From Clostridia bacterium (GTDB taxonomy: Bacteria; Bacillota; Clostridia; Christensenellales; CAG-1252), in assembly GCA_009928745.1 (NCBI GenBank), contig SACC01000092.1, forward strand, positions 1-5,946: a stretch of DNA of 5,946 bases. The letters run 5' to 3'. The position numbers and the translations under genes are program-made. How positions within the stretch are numbered: position 1 is the stretch's first letter; each line of letters begins with the position of its first letter. The notes under the pieces were generated by a model. The model saw nothing but the letters and a program-made list of their open reading frames with translations, was not told the DNA's origin and searched no databases. This document shows, one piece after another, positions 5,500 through 5,946 of the stretch.

Positions 5500-5946
5500 T
5501 TAATCGTCCGTTCCCGAAGATAATTTTTCGTTTTGCGAAGCGATCTGCAACGCTTCTACCATAGACAATATATCACCGTCAAGAAAGTAATCCAAAGAAT
5601 ATACTGTCATATTGATTCTATGGTCTGTTACTCGCCCTTGCGAATAATTATAGGTGCGTATGCGTTCTGACCTGTCTCCTGTACCTACCTGAGCGCGGCG
5701 GTTCTCTGCATAAGCCTTGTCTAACTGCGATTGAAAGTGGTCGTACAGCTTGCTTTTAAGTACTTTCATCGCCTTTTCCCTATTCTTTATCTGTGACTTT
5801 TCTTCCTGACATGTTACAACTAATCCAGTAGGAAGATGAGTTATCCGGATTGCGGATTCGGTTTTGTTGACATGCTGTCCGCCAGCGCCGCTAGATCTAT
5901 ATGTGTCTACTTTCAGATCGCCTTGATTAATCTCAACATCTACGTC
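5500..5946 (-). CDS. prfA: Peptide chain release factor 1, C-terminal part (5' end outside window)
   Basis: RF1 reads UAA and UAG stop codons in the ribosomal A site and triggers release of the finished protein. The visible 148 residues cover the end of domain 2, domain 3 with the catalytic loop SSGAGGQHVNKTES (GGQ at bases 5875-5883), and the C-terminal region. The segment GTGDRSERIRTYNYSQGRV followed by TDHRI is characteristic of RF1 rather than RF2. The stop-codon-recognition tripeptide (PxT in RF1) is upstream of the window and cannot be checked. The frame runs through to the edge, so the internal ATG at 5769 is not a start. The GGQ glutamine is normally methylated by PrmC; no prmC gene is seen here. 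The gene ends in TAA, 109 bp before the next gene. Confidence 0.96.
   Translation of the reverse strand, partial: DVDVEINQGDLKVDTYRSSGAGGQHVNKTESAIRITHLPTGLVVTCQEEKSQIKNREKAMKVLKSKLYDHFQSQLDKAYAENRRAQVGTGDRSERIRTYNYSQGRVTDHRINMTVYSLDYFLDGDILSMVEALQIASQNEKLSSGTDD

Noticed and set aside
5500..5769. An 89-residue stand-alone gene starting at the ATG at 5769
   Set aside because: The same frame runs open to the right edge and encodes the GGQ domain of RF1, so this is the C-terminal part of prfA, not a separate gene.

Overview
The window is a compact, AT-rich piece of a bacterial chromosome in which every supported gene lies on the minus strand, so the genes read from the right edge to the left. 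The organism is most likely a low-GC Firmicute of the class Clostridia. This rests on Shine-Dalgarno sites of the AAGGAG/GGAGG type, sigma-A-like promoters, the long form of threonine synthase, and a run of small families (P-loop protein, DUF5685, Cys-tailed J-protein, ECF-S-like membrane protein) that I associate with Clostridia. No ribosomal RNA or other taxonomic marker is present, so this placement is inference.

Right edge (5500-5946): the C-terminal 148 residues of peptide chain release factor 1 (prfA), with the GGQ loop intact; its 5' part is outside the window. A 109-bp gap follows. It holds a near-consensus promoter (TTGAAA, 17 bp, TACAAT) with an 8-5-8 inverted repeat over its -10 box.

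Centre (418-5390): one tightly packed six-gene operon. In order it encodes a small P-loop ATPase with a GTG start, threonine synthase (thrC), tryptophanyl-tRNA synthetase (trpS), a DUF5685 protein with CxxC motifs at both ends, a divergent J-domain protein with a TPR-like middle and a tail with ten cysteines, and a six-segment hydrophobic membrane protein. Neighbouring genes overlap or lie within about 11 nt. The predicted leader is only about 20 nt, so there is no room for a T-box or attenuator, which would be common controls for thr and trp genes in Firmicutes. For two genes the Shine-Dalgarno site favours an internal ATG over the longest reading frame: trpS at 3487 and the J-protein at 1634.

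Left edge (1-417): a 100-bp spacer and an ArsR/SmtB-type repressor gene cut by the window edge. The spacer carries a strong promoter (TTGACT, 17 bp, TAAAAT), a perfect 8-7-8 inverted repeat covering the -10 box, and a 15-bp palindrome centred 51 bp upstream of that repeat. This is the layout expected of an autoregulated repressor. The repressor keeps only one cysteine of the classical CVC metal-binding motif.

The front of the operon is housekeeping (threonine synthesis, Trp-tRNA charging). The back is a block of three genes of unknown function, DUF5685, Cys-tailed J-protein and membrane protein, joined by overlaps that suggest coupled translation. That block is the best candidate here for an undescribed system. 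No mobile elements, CRISPR arrays, tRNAs or convincing terminators were seen.
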